Positions 34,017 through 42,561 of a stretch of 46,887 nt of DNA are shown one piece after another. The stretch is taken from the NCBI GenBank assembly GCA_017440805.1, contig JAFSGN010000005.1:1-46887 (forward strand), given 5' to 3'. A program made the position numbers and the translations under genes. The first letter of the stretch is position 1. Each line of letters opens with the position of its first letter. This stretch comes from Clostridia bacterium. Its GTDB lineage: Bacteria; Bacillota; Clostridia; Oscillospirales; SIG627. The notes beneath the pieces are model-generated. The model was not told the DNA's origin, did no database searches, and saw nothing but the letters and a program-made list of their open reading frames with translations.

Positions 34017-35000
34017 ATGAACGGTCAGGCAACAGTAAAAAAAGCAAAAGCAATTACTACCAAAGCAAAAAAGCCAAGGTCGCTTGAAAAAACAAGGTCC
34101 AGGGCAGGATGGTTTTTCGTATTGCCGTTTGTGGCGACATTTTTAGCCGTTTACATCCCGATTATAATTGACTCTATAAAATATAGTTTCAATCGTATAG
34201 AAATGCTCAAGGGCGGAGGGTATACACTCCACTTTGTCGGATGGCAAAACTATTCGGAAGCATTGTTTGTAAACCCTAATTTCGTTAAAATTCTTACATC
34301 CGGTATTCAACAGTTGATTTTTGATATTCCTGCTATAGTAATCTTTGCATTGTTTATAGCAGTGATACTTAATCAGAAAATGCCGGGAAGAGCACTTTTC
34401 AGAACAGTATTCTTTATTCCGGTTATCATATCTACCGGTATTGTTGAGTCACTCGATGCGTCAAATGTATTGTTGGATTATATGGGTTCAACATCTACTA
34501 TTGATACCGGAACAGGTACCCAGTCACAGGCGTCTGAAATAATATCTTCGATGGATATTCAGCGGTTGTTTGCTAACATGAAAATCGGGACAGAGTTGGT
34601 CGATTATGTTGTTCAACTTGTAAATAATATATACAGTATAATTAACCGTTCCGGTGTTCAGATGCTTATATTCCTTGCTGGTCTGCAGAGTATTTCACCT
34701 GCAATTTATGAGTCAGCATTTATGGAAGGTGCTTCTGCATGGGAAACATTCTGGAAAATTACATTCCCCATGATTAGCCCGATGATTCTTGTAAACGCAA
34801 TTTATACCGTAATTGACTCCTTCACTTCGGAAAGCAACCAGGTAATGACATTCATCAGTGGAATTTATCATGGCAGCGAACCTAATGGTGATGTTATTAG
34901 TTCGGCAATGTCTTGGATGTACTTCCTGATAGTTATACTTATCATTGCGGTAGTTTCATTGCTGCTTTCAGCATATGTATTCTATCAGAGAAGAGATTAA
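34017..35000 (+). CDS. Sugar ABC transporter permease (MalF type), pair B
   Basis: 327 residues with a basic N-terminus (VKKAKAITTKAKKPRSLEK) and about six helices. The EAA-like loop is ESAFMEGASAWETFWKITFP followed by MISPM. An unusual hydrophilic insertion (about 160-205, including STSTIDTGTGTQSQASEIIS) sits between helices, on the outside face by topology. Start ATG follows GAAAGGGG. It is clearly diverged from the pair A MalF-type protein. Confidence 0.9.
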   Translation: MNGQATVKKAKAITTKAKKPRSLEKTRSRAGWFFVLPFVATFLAVYIPIIIDSIKYSFNRIEMLKGGGYTLHFVGWQNYSEALFVNPNFVKILTSGIQQLIFDIPAIVIFALFIAVILNQKMPGRALFRTVFFIPVIISTGIVESLDASNVLLDYMGSTSTIDTGTGTQSQASEIISSMDIQRLFANMKIGTELVDYVVQLVNNIYSIINRSGVQMLIFLAGLQSISPAIYESAFMEGASAWETFWKITFPMISPMILVNAIYTVIDSFTSESNQVMTFISGIYHGSEPNGDVISSAMSWMYFLIVILIIAVVSLLLSAYVFYQRRD

Positions 35001-35016
35001 GGGGAGGAGAGCGACA

Positions 35017-36060
35017 ATGAATAATTCAATTATTGATAAGACAAAAAAATATTTGACACGAAACAAAAAACCTCGTGTTGAATTTGAGCGAACCCCTTTG
35101 TTGCAAAGACTTAAGCAGAAGTTTATTTCTACTGCATTTCTTCAGAATGTTGTATGGTTTATTTTCCGTTTTGTACTTTTGCTGGGAATTTCATATGTTA
35201 TATTGTTCCCGTTCTTTGTAAAAATTTCTTCATCATTTATGTCTCCCATGGACTTTACCGATGTAACTGTAAAATTGGTTCCCAAATATCCCACACTGGA
35301 TACATATAAGGCAATTATTACAGAAAACCGCTACTTTGAGGCCATGTTTAATACCGCTGTTTTGTCACTTCTTTGCGCAGTTGTACAGATGCTTATTTGT
35401 TCGATTGTGGGTTATGGCTTGGCGAAGTTTAAGTTCAAGGGACGCGGAATAGTGTTTATGTGTGTAATCTTTACAATGGTTGTTCCTCACGAAACACTGA
35501 TGCTTTCAATGTTTATGAAATTCAGATTTTTTGATGTGTTTGGAATATATGGATTCTTAAACAGCCTCTTTGGTTTCGCTAAAGAGAACTACATTAACAT
35601 GATTAATACCTACTGGCCACTTGCAATCCTTTCATTTGGCGGTATGGCATTTAAGAATGGTCTTTATATCTTTATGATGCGTCAGTTCTTCCTTGGAGTT
35701 CCGGATGAACTTGAAGAAGCAGCATATGTTGACGGTTCAGGTGTATTTAACACATTTGTTAAGATTATACTCCCTATTTCTGTTCCGATGATGATTACAG
35801 TATTCCTGTTTGCTTTTTCGTGGCAGTGGACAGACTCCTTCTACACTACACTGTTCTATACAAAGCAGGGAATATATCTGATGCCCAATATCGTAGGCGT
35901 TCCCAGAAGTTTGACTACCAGTTTTGCTGCTGCGTCACTTTACGAGTCTGCAGTTGTTAATACCTGTAGTTTGCTGATACTTTTCCCGCTTTTGATAGTA
36001 TACATTTTCTGTCAGAAGTATCTTGTTCAGGGTATTGAACGCTCCGGTATCGTAGGATAA
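35017..36060 (+). CDS. Sugar ABC transporter permease (MalG type), pair B
   Basis: 347 residues, about six helices after a long ~45-residue basic cytoplasmic N-terminus. The EAA loop is EAAYVDGSGVFNTFVKIILP. Other family features are SIVGYGLAKFKFKGRG and YILFPFFVKISSSFM-like segments. ATG 35017, with GGGGAGGAG upstream, is preferred over a start overlapping the previous gene. Last gene of the operon; a hairpin terminator follows. Confidence 0.9.
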   Translation: MNNSIIDKTKKYLTRNKKPRVEFERTPLLQRLKQKFISTAFLQNVVWFIFRFVLLLGISYVILFPFFVKISSSFMSPMDFTDVTVKLVPKYPTLDTYKAIITENRYFEAMFNTAVLSLLCAVVQMLICSIVGYGLAKFKFKGRGIVFMCVIFTMVVPHETLMLSMFMKFRFFDVFGIYGFLNSLFGFAKENYINMINTYWPLAILSFGGMAFKNGLYIFMMRQFFLGVPDELEEAAYVDGSGVFNTFVKIILPISVPMMITVFLFAFSWQWTDSFYTTLFYTKQGIYLMPNIVGVPRSLTTSFAAASLYESAVVNTCSLLILFPLLIVYIFCQKYLVQGIERSGIVG

Positions 36061-36076
36061 AATCACTAATAAATTC

Positions 36077-36110
36077 AATCAGGCAGTCACGATTAGGTGA
36101 TTGCCTGATT
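36077..36110 (+). terminator. Terminator of the sugar ABC operon
   Basis: AATCAGGCAGTCAC (36077-36090) pairs with GTGATTGCCTGATT (36097-36110), one G-T pair, six-base loop, followed by TCTTCT. The stem is strong, the T-tract moderate. Confidence 0.8.
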
Positions 36111-36193
36111 TCTTCTGTAAAAAATGTAATTAAAAATTATAAAGAGTTTATTGGTTAAATATTCTTCTTACGGGAAAATTTTTTGAGTTTCTA

Positions 36194-36222
36194 TTGAAAT
36201 AAATGTTTTTTTATGTTATAAT
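36194..36222 (+). promoter_or_regulatory. Promoter upstream of the deacetylase
   Basis: TTGAAA (36194-36199), 17-base spacer, TATAAT (36217-36222). Transcription would start near 36229, some 220 bases before the deacetylase start. Confidence 0.8.
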
Positions 36223-36237
36223 AACTTTAATAATAAG

Positions 36238-36453
36238 ATGAATAAACATAGTGATATAAATTCTCGTCTGAATTTGCAATATGTACTTTGTAGGCAATAT
36301 ATTTTTGATGCGTTATGTTCCGCTGGGAGAAGAAAAGAATTTATATCATATAGCAACGGATTAAAGCAGAGTTATATCTCACGAGCACGAGCGAGTATAT
36401 CGCAGAGTGATGAACGAATTATGAGTGAGAGAAAAAGAAGGGTAAATTTATGA
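36238..36453 (+). CDS. Possible 71-residue hypothetical protein
   Basis: Open frame of 71 residues that begins about nine bases after the predicted transcription start, with no ribosome-binding site. Its TGA overlaps the deacetylase ATG (ATGA). The sequence is basic (RRKEFISY, SERKRRVNL) and contains QYVLCRQYIFDALCSAG. I do not recognise a family. The overlap and promoter argue for expression; the lack of a ribosome-binding site and odd composition argue against. It may be leaderless or only a long 5' UTR. Confidence 0.3.
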   Translation: MNKHSDINSRLNLQYVLCRQYIFDALCSAGRRKEFISYSNGLKQSYISRARASISQSDERIMSERKRRVNL

Positions 36454-37301
36454 GAACAATTTTCATGAGATATCCTGAAGGAAAGGCAAAGGCGCTTACC
36501 TTCAGTTACGATGATGGTGTACCACAAGATAGAAAACTTGCGGAAATTTTTGATAAATATGAGATGAAGGCAACCTTTAATTTTAATAGTGAATGCATGA
36601 GAGAGGATAACTTTACTAAGGATCAGATAAAGGAGTTTTTTATTTCTAAAGGGCACGAAATTGCTGTGCATGGGGCAAATCACAGAGCAAATGGTAATTT
36701 AAGGCCTATTGAAGGTATCAGAGATGTTCTGGATTGTAGACTGGAACTTGAATCAAAGTGTGATTCGATTATTCGCGGAATGGCATATCCTGACACCGGA
36801 ATTACATTAATGGGTAATTTTGGTAACTATGAAATGGTAAAACAGTATCTTGTCGAGCTTGACATTGCATATGCACGAACATTGGGTGAAGATAATAATT
36901 CTTTTATGTTACCTACTGATTTTCATGCATGGATGCCTACTGCTCACCACGATAATCCAAAAATTATGGAGTATATCAATGATTTTTTGAATCTTGATAT
37001 TTCTACAAAAACATACCACGCGAGTAGAATACCGCGCCTTATGTATATATGGGGACATAGTTATGAATTTGCTATCAACGACAATTGGGAACATATAGAA
37101 GATATTTGCAAACAACTTGCGTATAATGATGAAATATGGTATGCCACAAATATAGAAATATACGATTATGTTCAGGCGTACAAAGCGTTAAGGTATAGTG
37201 CGGATGGTCATAAAATTTATAATCCTACACTTTATAAAATTTGGTTTGATGTTGATGGCAACTTATATTATGTAAATTCTGGCGAAACGCTTGTCGTTTG
37301 A
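36450..37301 (+). CDS. Polysaccharide deacetylase family protein
   Basis: 283-residue NodB-fold hydrolase that removes acetyl groups from sugars of polysaccharides or peptidoglycan. Metal and catalytic motifs are visible: motif 1 LTFSYDDGVPQD (Asp21/Asp22), motif 2 HEIAVHGANH (His74 and His78), motif 3 region GMAYPDTGI. No signal peptide is present, so it acts inside the cell or is exported by another route. Start ATG 36450 has AGAAGGG upstream. A role on the glycan handled by the preceding operon is possible but not shown. Confidence 0.88.
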   Translation: MRTIFMRYPEGKAKALTFSYDDGVPQDRKLAEIFDKYEMKATFNFNSECMREDNFTKDQIKEFFISKGHEIAVHGANHRANGNLRPIEGIRDVLDCRLELESKCDSIIRGMAYPDTGITLMGNFGNYEMVKQYLVELDIAYARTLGEDNNSFMLPTDFHAWMPTAHHDNPKIMEYINDFLNLDISTKTYHASRIPRLMYIWGHSYEFAINDNWEHIEDICKQLAYNDEIWYATNIEIYDYVQAYKALRYSADGHKIYNPTLYKIWFDVDGNLYYVNSGETLVV

Positions 37302-37303
37302 AG

Positions 37304-37482
37304 CATACACCAATTCTATAATGAGTATGCAAAATAAACTCAATGAATTGCCTGTAGGCATGAATTGTGCCATGAGATATGAATTTTACTAAACCACATT
37401 AAAAGGCAATTCATATCGTTATGGCAAAGATTCATGGATGAACACCAATTTTGAATTTGCTGATTTTTTAATCCAGACTTAA
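37304..37482 (+). pseudogene. Short decayed gene fragment with internal stop
   Basis: One frame reads MSMQNKLNELPVGMNCAMRY from 37321, hits TAA at 37390-37392, then continues with LKGNSYRYGKDSWMNTNFEF and ends at TAA 37480-37482. The protein-like composition on both sides of the stop suggests a remnant rather than chance. I cannot name the family. Confidence 0.4.
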
Positions 37483-37485
37483 TAT
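37457..37485 (+). promoter_or_regulatory. Possible promoter of the serine hydrolase
   Basis: TTGCTG (37457-37462), 17-base spacer, TAATAT (37480-37485), about 37 bases before the start codon. A weaker match than the others in the window. Confidence 0.5.
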
Positions 37486-37521
37486 AAGATGAAGTATGAA
37501 GATACATAGGGAGGCATTCAA

Positions 37522-38661
37522 ATGTTTGAGAAACTTAAGAAGTTCTGTGATTCATTTTTGGACCTTGGTATTCCCGGTTTTGATTTGGCGATTTATAAAA
37601 AAGGGGAATGTATCCTTAGATATATGAATGGCTATAGGGATATTGAAAATAAGGTGAAAGTGGACGGAAGTGAAAGGTATAACATTTATTCCTGTTCAAA
37701 GATTATCACTTGTACAGCGGCTTTGCAGTTGTGGGAAAAAGGCTTATTTTCACTTGACGACAAACTTTGCGACTATATGCCTGAGTTTAAAGAAATGATG
37801 GTAGAGACCGCTGATGGTGTCAAAAAGGCAGAGAAGCCAATTTTAATTAAACACTTATTTGAAATGACGGCAGGTTTTTCTTATAATTGTCGTTCAGACA
37901 AATTAGAAAAAGCAAGAGAAGAAACAAACGGAAAATGCCCTACCCGAAAAGTAATGGAGTATTTGTCTAAGGAACCACTGCTTTTTGAGCCCGGACAGAG
38001 GTGGGAATATAGCCTGTGTCATGATGTTTTAGCAGCTTTAGTTGAGGTTATATCGGGTGAAAAATTTGAAATCTATGTTAAGAAGAATATTTTTGATATT
38101 GTTGGAATGAACGCGTCTACTTTTATGTTACCAACTGAAGAAATTGAAACAATTACACCTCAATATAGGTTTGAAAATGGAAACATAATTAATGTTGGGA
38201 AACCCATACTCAGCTATAAAATCGGTACTGAATATGCTTCAGGCGGTGCAGGGGGTATTTCCACAGTCAATGATTATATAAAGTTTTTAGAGGGACTTCG
38301 TACTTATAAACTTTTGAAACCGGAAACGGTTAAATTGATGATGAAAGACCGATTGACGGATGAACAAAAAAGTACATATTGGATTAAGGATACTCACGGA
38401 TATGGATTGGGGGTTCGCTGTCCCAACGGTGATGAACGATATATTGATTTTGGTTGGGGCGGTGCAGCAGGGGCTTACGCTGCTGTTGATGTAGAAAATG
38501 AAATCTCTTTTTATTTCGGGGCACATATGTTATCGTCACCGACTCAAGGGTTGCATTCGATGCTTTATCGATTTATAAGAGCAGAACTGGTAGATAATAG
38601 CGAGTTTGAAAGTTTGTATAAGGATATACAAGATTTACACGACTACAATCTAACATATTAA
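37522..38661 (+). CDS. Serine hydrolase of the beta-lactamase / DD-peptidase-like family
   Basis: 379-residue class C beta-lactamase-fold protein. The active-site SxxK is SCSK (Ser57, Lys60). The Tyr motif region is WEYSLCHD (Tyr163, with Leu where Asn is common) and the third motif is FGWGGAAG. No signal peptide, so a cytoplasmic esterase or peptidase is more likely than a true beta-lactamase. Start ATG 37522 follows GGGAGG. It lies between two gene remnants, in an accessory stretch. Confidence 0.88.
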   Translation: MFEKLKKFCDSFLDLGIPGFDLAIYKKGECILRYMNGYRDIENKVKVDGSERYNIYSCSKIITCTAALQLWEKGLFSLDDKLCDYMPEFKEMMVETADGVKKAEKPILIKHLFEMTAGFSYNCRSDKLEKAREETNGKCPTRKVMEYLSKEPLLFEPGQRWEYSLCHDVLAALVEVISGEKFEIYVKKNIFDIVGMNASTFMLPTEEIETITPQYRFENGNIINVGKPILSYKIGTEYASGGAGGISTVNDYIKFLEGLRTYKLLKPETVKLMMKDRLTDEQKSTYWIKDTHGYGLGVRCPNGDERYIDFGWGGAAGAYAAVDVENEISFYFGAHMLSSPTQGLHSMLYRFIRAELVDNSEFESLYKDIQDLHDYNLTY

Positions 38662-39083
38662 AGAAGCATCACAGATGTAGATGCATGGGTTAGAAGATTA
38701 GGTGCGGTTCTTGGTATTCCATTGCCCTTTCATAAAATAGGTATAGCATACTTGACTTGCACTTTGATTGCACTAACAAGAGATGAATATTTAGAAGTTC
38801 TCAGCCTGATTCCCGATAAAAAATGAAAGAAATGTTTCAGAAGACTGCTGCACTTGGAGCAGGTATTGAACTTAATTCAAGTGACATGGATTTTTTTGTT
38901 AATGCAGCAGATATAGTTTTTAGACCTTTCCGAATAGCAAAAGAATGTGGTTGTAAGTTTTATTTGGGAGGTGATGCACATACTTCGGGCATATTTAATA
39001 ATGAAATAAAATTGTATTTTGGAATAACACTTGATTTATCAGAATTGTCAGAAGAAGATAAATTTATAATTGGTAACACTTGA
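38662..39083 (+). pseudogene. PHP-domain phosphoesterase remnant, truncated and frameshifted
   Basis: The frame directly after the serine hydrolase stop encodes ITDVDAWVRRLGAVLG, LPFHKIGIAYLTCTLI and EYLEVLSLIPDKK, then stops in an A6 run near 38819. The other frame carries on with MKEMFQKTAALGAGIELNSS, ADIVFRPFRIAKECGCKFYL and GGDAHTSGIFNN. Together these match the C-terminal half of PHP-family (histidinol-phosphatase-like) enzymes. The N-terminal half is missing and a one-base shift breaks the rest, so it is not functional as a whole. Confidence 0.75.
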
Positions 39084-39140
39084 GTTGTTTTCTGATTTTA
39101 TATTTACTGTGTAAAAATTTTGATTGGAGAGCGGTCAGAA

Positions 39141-39713
39141 ATGGAATTGCTGAAGCAAAGAATATTAAAAGACGGCATTGTTAAACCCGGAGGGATACTC
39201 AAGGTTGACAGTTTCTTGAACCATTGTATTGATGTCGGATTATATAACGAGATTGGAAAGGAATTCAGGCGGCTCTTTGACCAAAACGACATCACTAAAA
39301 TTTTGACAATAGAAGCGTCCGGAATAGGTATCGCCTGTGTTACGGCCCAGTATTTTAATGTTCCTGTTGTTTTTGCGAAAAAAAGCATTTCGAAAAATCT
39401 TGATGGTGATTTGCTTGTTACACAGGTGAAATCATTTACAAAAGGTACAGTGTACGATGTTATTGTTTCAAAAAGATTTTTGAACAGTAGTGATAATGTA
39501 CTTATAATTGACGACTTTCTGGCAAACGGAATGGCTCTTCAGGGACTTATTGATTTGTGCAACAAGTCCGGTGCACAAGTTGCAGGTGCCGGAATAGTAA
39601 TTGAAAAGGCATTTCAGAATGGCGGGAAAATTATACGCGATATGGGAATTAGAGTTGAATCTCTTGCCAGAATTGCTTCCATGGATGCAAATAAAGTTGT
39701 ATTTGAAGATTGA
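39141..39713 (+). CDS. xpt: Xanthine phosphoribosyltransferase
   Basis: Purine salvage enzyme turning xanthine and PRPP into XMP. About 190 residues, normal length. Motifs: MELLKQRILKDGIVKPGGIL at the start, FLNHCIDVGLYNEIGKEF, TIEASGIGIACVTA, VVFAKKS and the PRPP loop NVLIIDDFLANGMALQGL. ATG 39141 is preferred by homology; TTG 39120 is an alternative. There is no purine riboswitch in the short upstream gap, unlike many xpt genes. It heads a purine nucleoside transport cluster. Confidence 0.94.
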   Translation: MELLKQRILKDGIVKPGGILKVDSFLNHCIDVGLYNEIGKEFRRLFDQNDITKILTIEASGIGIACVTAQYFNVPVVFAKKSISKNLDGDLLVTQVKSFTKGTVYDVIVSKRFLNSSDNVLIIDDFLANGMALQGLIDLCNKSGAQVAGAGIVIEKAFQNGGKIIRDMGIRVESLARIASMDANKVVFED

Positions 39714-39722
39714 ATGTATATA

Positions 39723-39747
39723 AAAGTCGGCAATGCCGATTTTATAT
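39723..39747 (+). terminator. Hairpin between xpt and the BMP lipoprotein gene
   Basis: AAAGTCGGC (39723-39731) pairs with GCCGATTTT (39735-39743), three-base loop, short T-tract within the stem. Possibly an attenuating terminator rather than a full stop. Confidence 0.55.
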
Positions 39748-39772
39748 AGAAAAAATATTTTTGGAGGATGTT

Positions 39773-41011
39773 ATGAACAAGAAATTACTCGCACTTATCC
39801 TTGCTTCCGTAATGGTAATCTCCATGATGTTTGTTGCATGTTCACCCGAAACACCGGTTGACGACAACAATGTTGTTGAAGATGGACAGAACGGTGAAAA
39901 TGAGCAAACCGACGATAACAACCAGGAGGTTGTTAACAATGCCGATTTCAAAGTAGGTGTTATCCATATCGGTAATCCTTCTGACGGCGCAGGCTATTCT
40001 TACGCCCACGACCAGGGTATCGTTGCTATGCAGCAGAACCTTGGATTAACAGATGACCAGATTATTCGTAAACTCAACATTGCTGATGATGACGCAAATG
40101 CAACAAAAACAGCAATTGAGGAATGTATTGAAGAAGGTTGTAAAATAATTTTCGGTACCAGCTGGGGTTACATGAATACCATGGAAGAATTGGCAGGACA
40201 ATATCCTGAAGTTATTTTCTCTCACGGTACAGGCTACAAATCAAATGATGTAAACTTCAACAACTATTTCGGACGCATTTACCAGCCCAGATACCTTTCC
40301 GGTATTGCAGCAGGTCTTAAGACACAGTCCAACCTCATTGGCTATGTAGGCGCATGGGGAACTGAAAATGCTGAAGTTACAGGCGGTATTGACGCATTTG
40401 CTAAAGGTGTTGCGGCAGTTAACCCTGATGCAAAGGTTTATGTAAAGGTTACAGGCTCATGGTTTGATCCCACTGCTGAAGGAACAACTGCACAGGCTCT
40501 TCTTGACCTGGGATGCGATGTAATCGCTCAGCATTGTGATACAACTGCTCCTCAGCTTGCTGCAGAAAACGCAGGTGTATGGGGATGCGGATATAACACA
40601 GATATGACCAAAGATGCTCCAAAAGCACATCTTACTGCTCCTATCTGGAACTGGGGCGTATACTACACTGCTGCTACAGAAGCGGCTATGAACGGTACAT
40701 GGAAAGAATTTGGTAACTTCTTCGGCGGTCTTGACATAGGATTTGTTGATGTTTCTCCTCTCTCTGAAAACTGTGCAGAGGGAACCGATAAGTATATTGC
40801 TGCAGCAAGACAGGCTATCGTTGACGGAGAGTTTGCTGTATTTGATGGTAAGCAACTTTCATTTGACGAAGAAGGAAATGCTACAGTAATTGACGAGGCT
40901 CTCCTTGACAACCAGGGTAACGAAATTGTTGCAGCAGGCGGCGCTTGTCTTGAAGACGGCGTTATCACAGGCGGCATCAACTGGTATTACGAAAACGTAG
41001 AACTTAAATAA
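39773..41011 (+). CDS. BMP-family nucleoside-binding lipoprotein
   Basis: Substrate-binding lipoprotein of the BMP/PnrA/Med family, usually for purine nucleosides. Signal sequence with lipobox FVAC (Cys23) and an acidic Asn/Asp-rich linker to about 60. The binding domain has FKVGVIHIGNPSDGAGYSYA, IIFGTSWGYMNTMEELA, NNYFGRIYQPRYLSGIAAG and NLIGYVGAWGTENAEVTGGI. 412 residues. Start ATG follows GGAGG. It lies ahead of its ATPase and two permeases and after xpt, which supports purine nucleoside or base import. Confidence 0.92.
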   Translation: MNKKLLALILASVMVISMMFVACSPETPVDDNNVVEDGQNGENEQTDDNNQEVVNNADFKVGVIHIGNPSDGAGYSYAHDQGIVAMQQNLGLTDDQIIRKLNIADDDANATKTAIEECIEEGCKIIFGTSWGYMNTMEELAGQYPEVIFSHGTGYKSNDVNFNNYFGRIYQPRYLSGIAAGLKTQSNLIGYVGAWGTENAEVTGGIDAFAKGVAAVNPDAKVYVKVTGSWFDPTAEGTTAQALLDLGCDVIAQHCDTTAPQLAAENAGVWGCGYNTDMTKDAPKAHLTAPIWNWGVYYTAATEAAMNGTWKEFGNFFGGLDIGFVDVSPLSENCAEGTDKYIAAARQAIVDGEFAVFDGKQLSFDEEGNATVIDEALLDNQGNEIVAAGGACLEDGVITGGINWYYENVELK

Positions 41012-41031
41012 TAACATTGAAGGCAGGTTTG

Positions 41032-42561
41032 ATGAGTATGACAAGTACGGCTATTGAATTAAAGGGTATAAGAAAAGTTTTCGGTAACGTAGTTGCCAAT
41101 GACCAAGTCGACCTGTCAGTCAGGAAGGGCGAGATTCTCGCCCTTCTTGGCGAAAACGGCTCCGGTAAAACAACATTGATGAATATGTTGTCGGGCATAT
41201 ATCAGCCTGACGGAGGAACAATCAAGGTTAATGGTAAGGTTGTTCATATATCTTCACCCGAAGATTCGAAAAAATTCGGAATAGGAATGATACACCAGCA
41301 TTTTAAACTGGTGGAACTTTTCAGCGGAATTGATAATGTGCTGCTTGGAAGCAGTAAACAGGAATTTTTCTTAAGAAAAAAACGAATTAACACAGTAAAT
41401 CAAGCGGTTAAAGATTTTGGATTAAGCGTTGATTTGTCAAAAAAAGTATATGATATGTCGGTAAGCGAAAAGCAGTCTGTTGAAATAATAAAGGTTCTCT
41501 TTAACGGTGCGAAAATTTTAATCCTTGACGAACCTACAGCTGTTCTTACCCCTCAGGAAACACAGGTGTTGTTTGATATTCTCAGAAAGATGAGAGACAA
41601 CGGCTGTGCTATTGTTATTATTACACATAAATTGAATGAAGTTCTGGAAATAAGTGACAGAGTTACAATTTTGAGAAAAGGAAAAAGTATTGCCACTGTT
41701 ACTACTTCCGAAACCACCGCAGAAGAATTAACTGAACTTATGGTAGGCCATGCGGTGAAACTTGAGATTGAGCGTCCTGAGGTTGAGGTAGAAGATTCAC
41801 CCTTGTTTTCTGTTCATCATCTGGTAGTGGAAAATGAGGATAAAATAAATATAATCGATGATATTTCATTTGACTTGCGACGAGGAGAAATATTAGGTGT
41901 AGCAGGCGTTGCGGGAAGCGGTCAAAAGGAATTGTGCGAGTCGATTGCAGGTTTGCAAAAGGTAAAAAGAGGCGCAATTCTTTATGAAAAAGAAAATATT
42001 GTGGATAAAAAACCCATGGATATTATAAAACTTGGAATAAGTATGAGTTTTATTCCCGAGGACAGATTGGGAATGGGACTTTCGGCGTCTATGGGAATAA
42101 GAGACAATATGCTTCTCAAAAATTACAGAAAGTCAAAAGGCCTTTTTGTTGACAGGAAAAAGGCAACAGAAACAGCCAACGAAATAGTAAATAAATATGA
42201 TATTTCCGCGCCGGACATTGTAACACCGGTTTCACGGTTGTCCGGAGGAAATGTGCAAAAGGTTCTTTTGGGACGGGAAATAGAGGCAAAACCGAATGTA
42301 ATTATAACTGCATATCCCGTCAGAGGTCTTGATATCAATTCCTCCTATGTTGTTTATAATGCACTTAATGCAAGTAAAAAGATGGGTGCCGGAGTTTTGT
42401 TTATAGGTGAAGACCTTGATGTCATGTTGGAACTTTGTGACAGAATAATGGTGTTATGTCACGGTAAAATAACCGGTGTTGTAGATGCTAAAACTACAAC
42501 AAAAGAAAAATTGGGTCTGTTGATGACCGGTGTAAAGGAGGTTGCAAATTCGGATGATTAA
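41032..42561 (+). CDS. Nucleoside ABC transporter ATP-binding protein (twin domain)
   Basis: About 509 residues with two fused ABC domains, as in RbsA/NupO-type ATPases. Domain 1: Walker A GENGSGKTT, signature MSVSEKQSVEI, Walker B ILILDEPTAVL. Domain 2 is degenerate as usual for the group: VAGSGQKE in place of Walker A and LSGGNVQKVLLGRE with a non-canonical Walker B (ITAYPVRGLD). ATG 41032 follows GAAGGCAGG; ATG 41038 is also possible. It starts 20 bases after the lipoprotein gene and overlaps the next. Confidence 0.93.
   Translation: MSMTSTAIELKGIRKVFGNVVANDQVDLSVRKGEILALLGENGSGKTTLMNMLSGIYQPDGGTIKVNGKVVHISSPEDSKKFGIGMIHQHFKLVELFSGIDNVLLGSSKQEFFLRKKRINTVNQAVKDFGLSVDLSKKVYDMSVSEKQSVEIIKVLFNGAKILILDEPTAVLTPQETQVLFDILRKMRDNGCAIVIITHKLNEVLEISDRVTILRKGKSIATVTTSETTAEELTELMVGHAVKLEIERPEVEVEDSPLFSVHHLVVENEDKINIIDDISFDLRRGEILGVAGVAGSGQKELCESIAGLQKVKRGAILYEKENIVDKKPMDIIKLGISMSFIPEDRLGMGLSASMGIRDNMLLKNYRKSKGLFVDRKKATETANEIVNKYDISAPDIVTPVSRLSGGNVQKVLLGREIEAKPNVIITAYPVRGLDINSSYVVYNALNASKKMGAGVLFIGEDLDVMLELCDRIMVLCHGKITGVVDAKTTTKEKLGLLMTGVKEVANSDD

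Noticed and set aside
37522..38661. Antibiotic-inactivating beta-lactamase
   Set aside because: Only the SxxK serine hydrolase fold is supported. There is no signal peptide and the second motif differs, so a resistance claim is not justified.
39084..39140. Purine riboswitch before xpt
   Set aside because: The gap is only about 57 bases and lacks the conserved purine aptamer loops.
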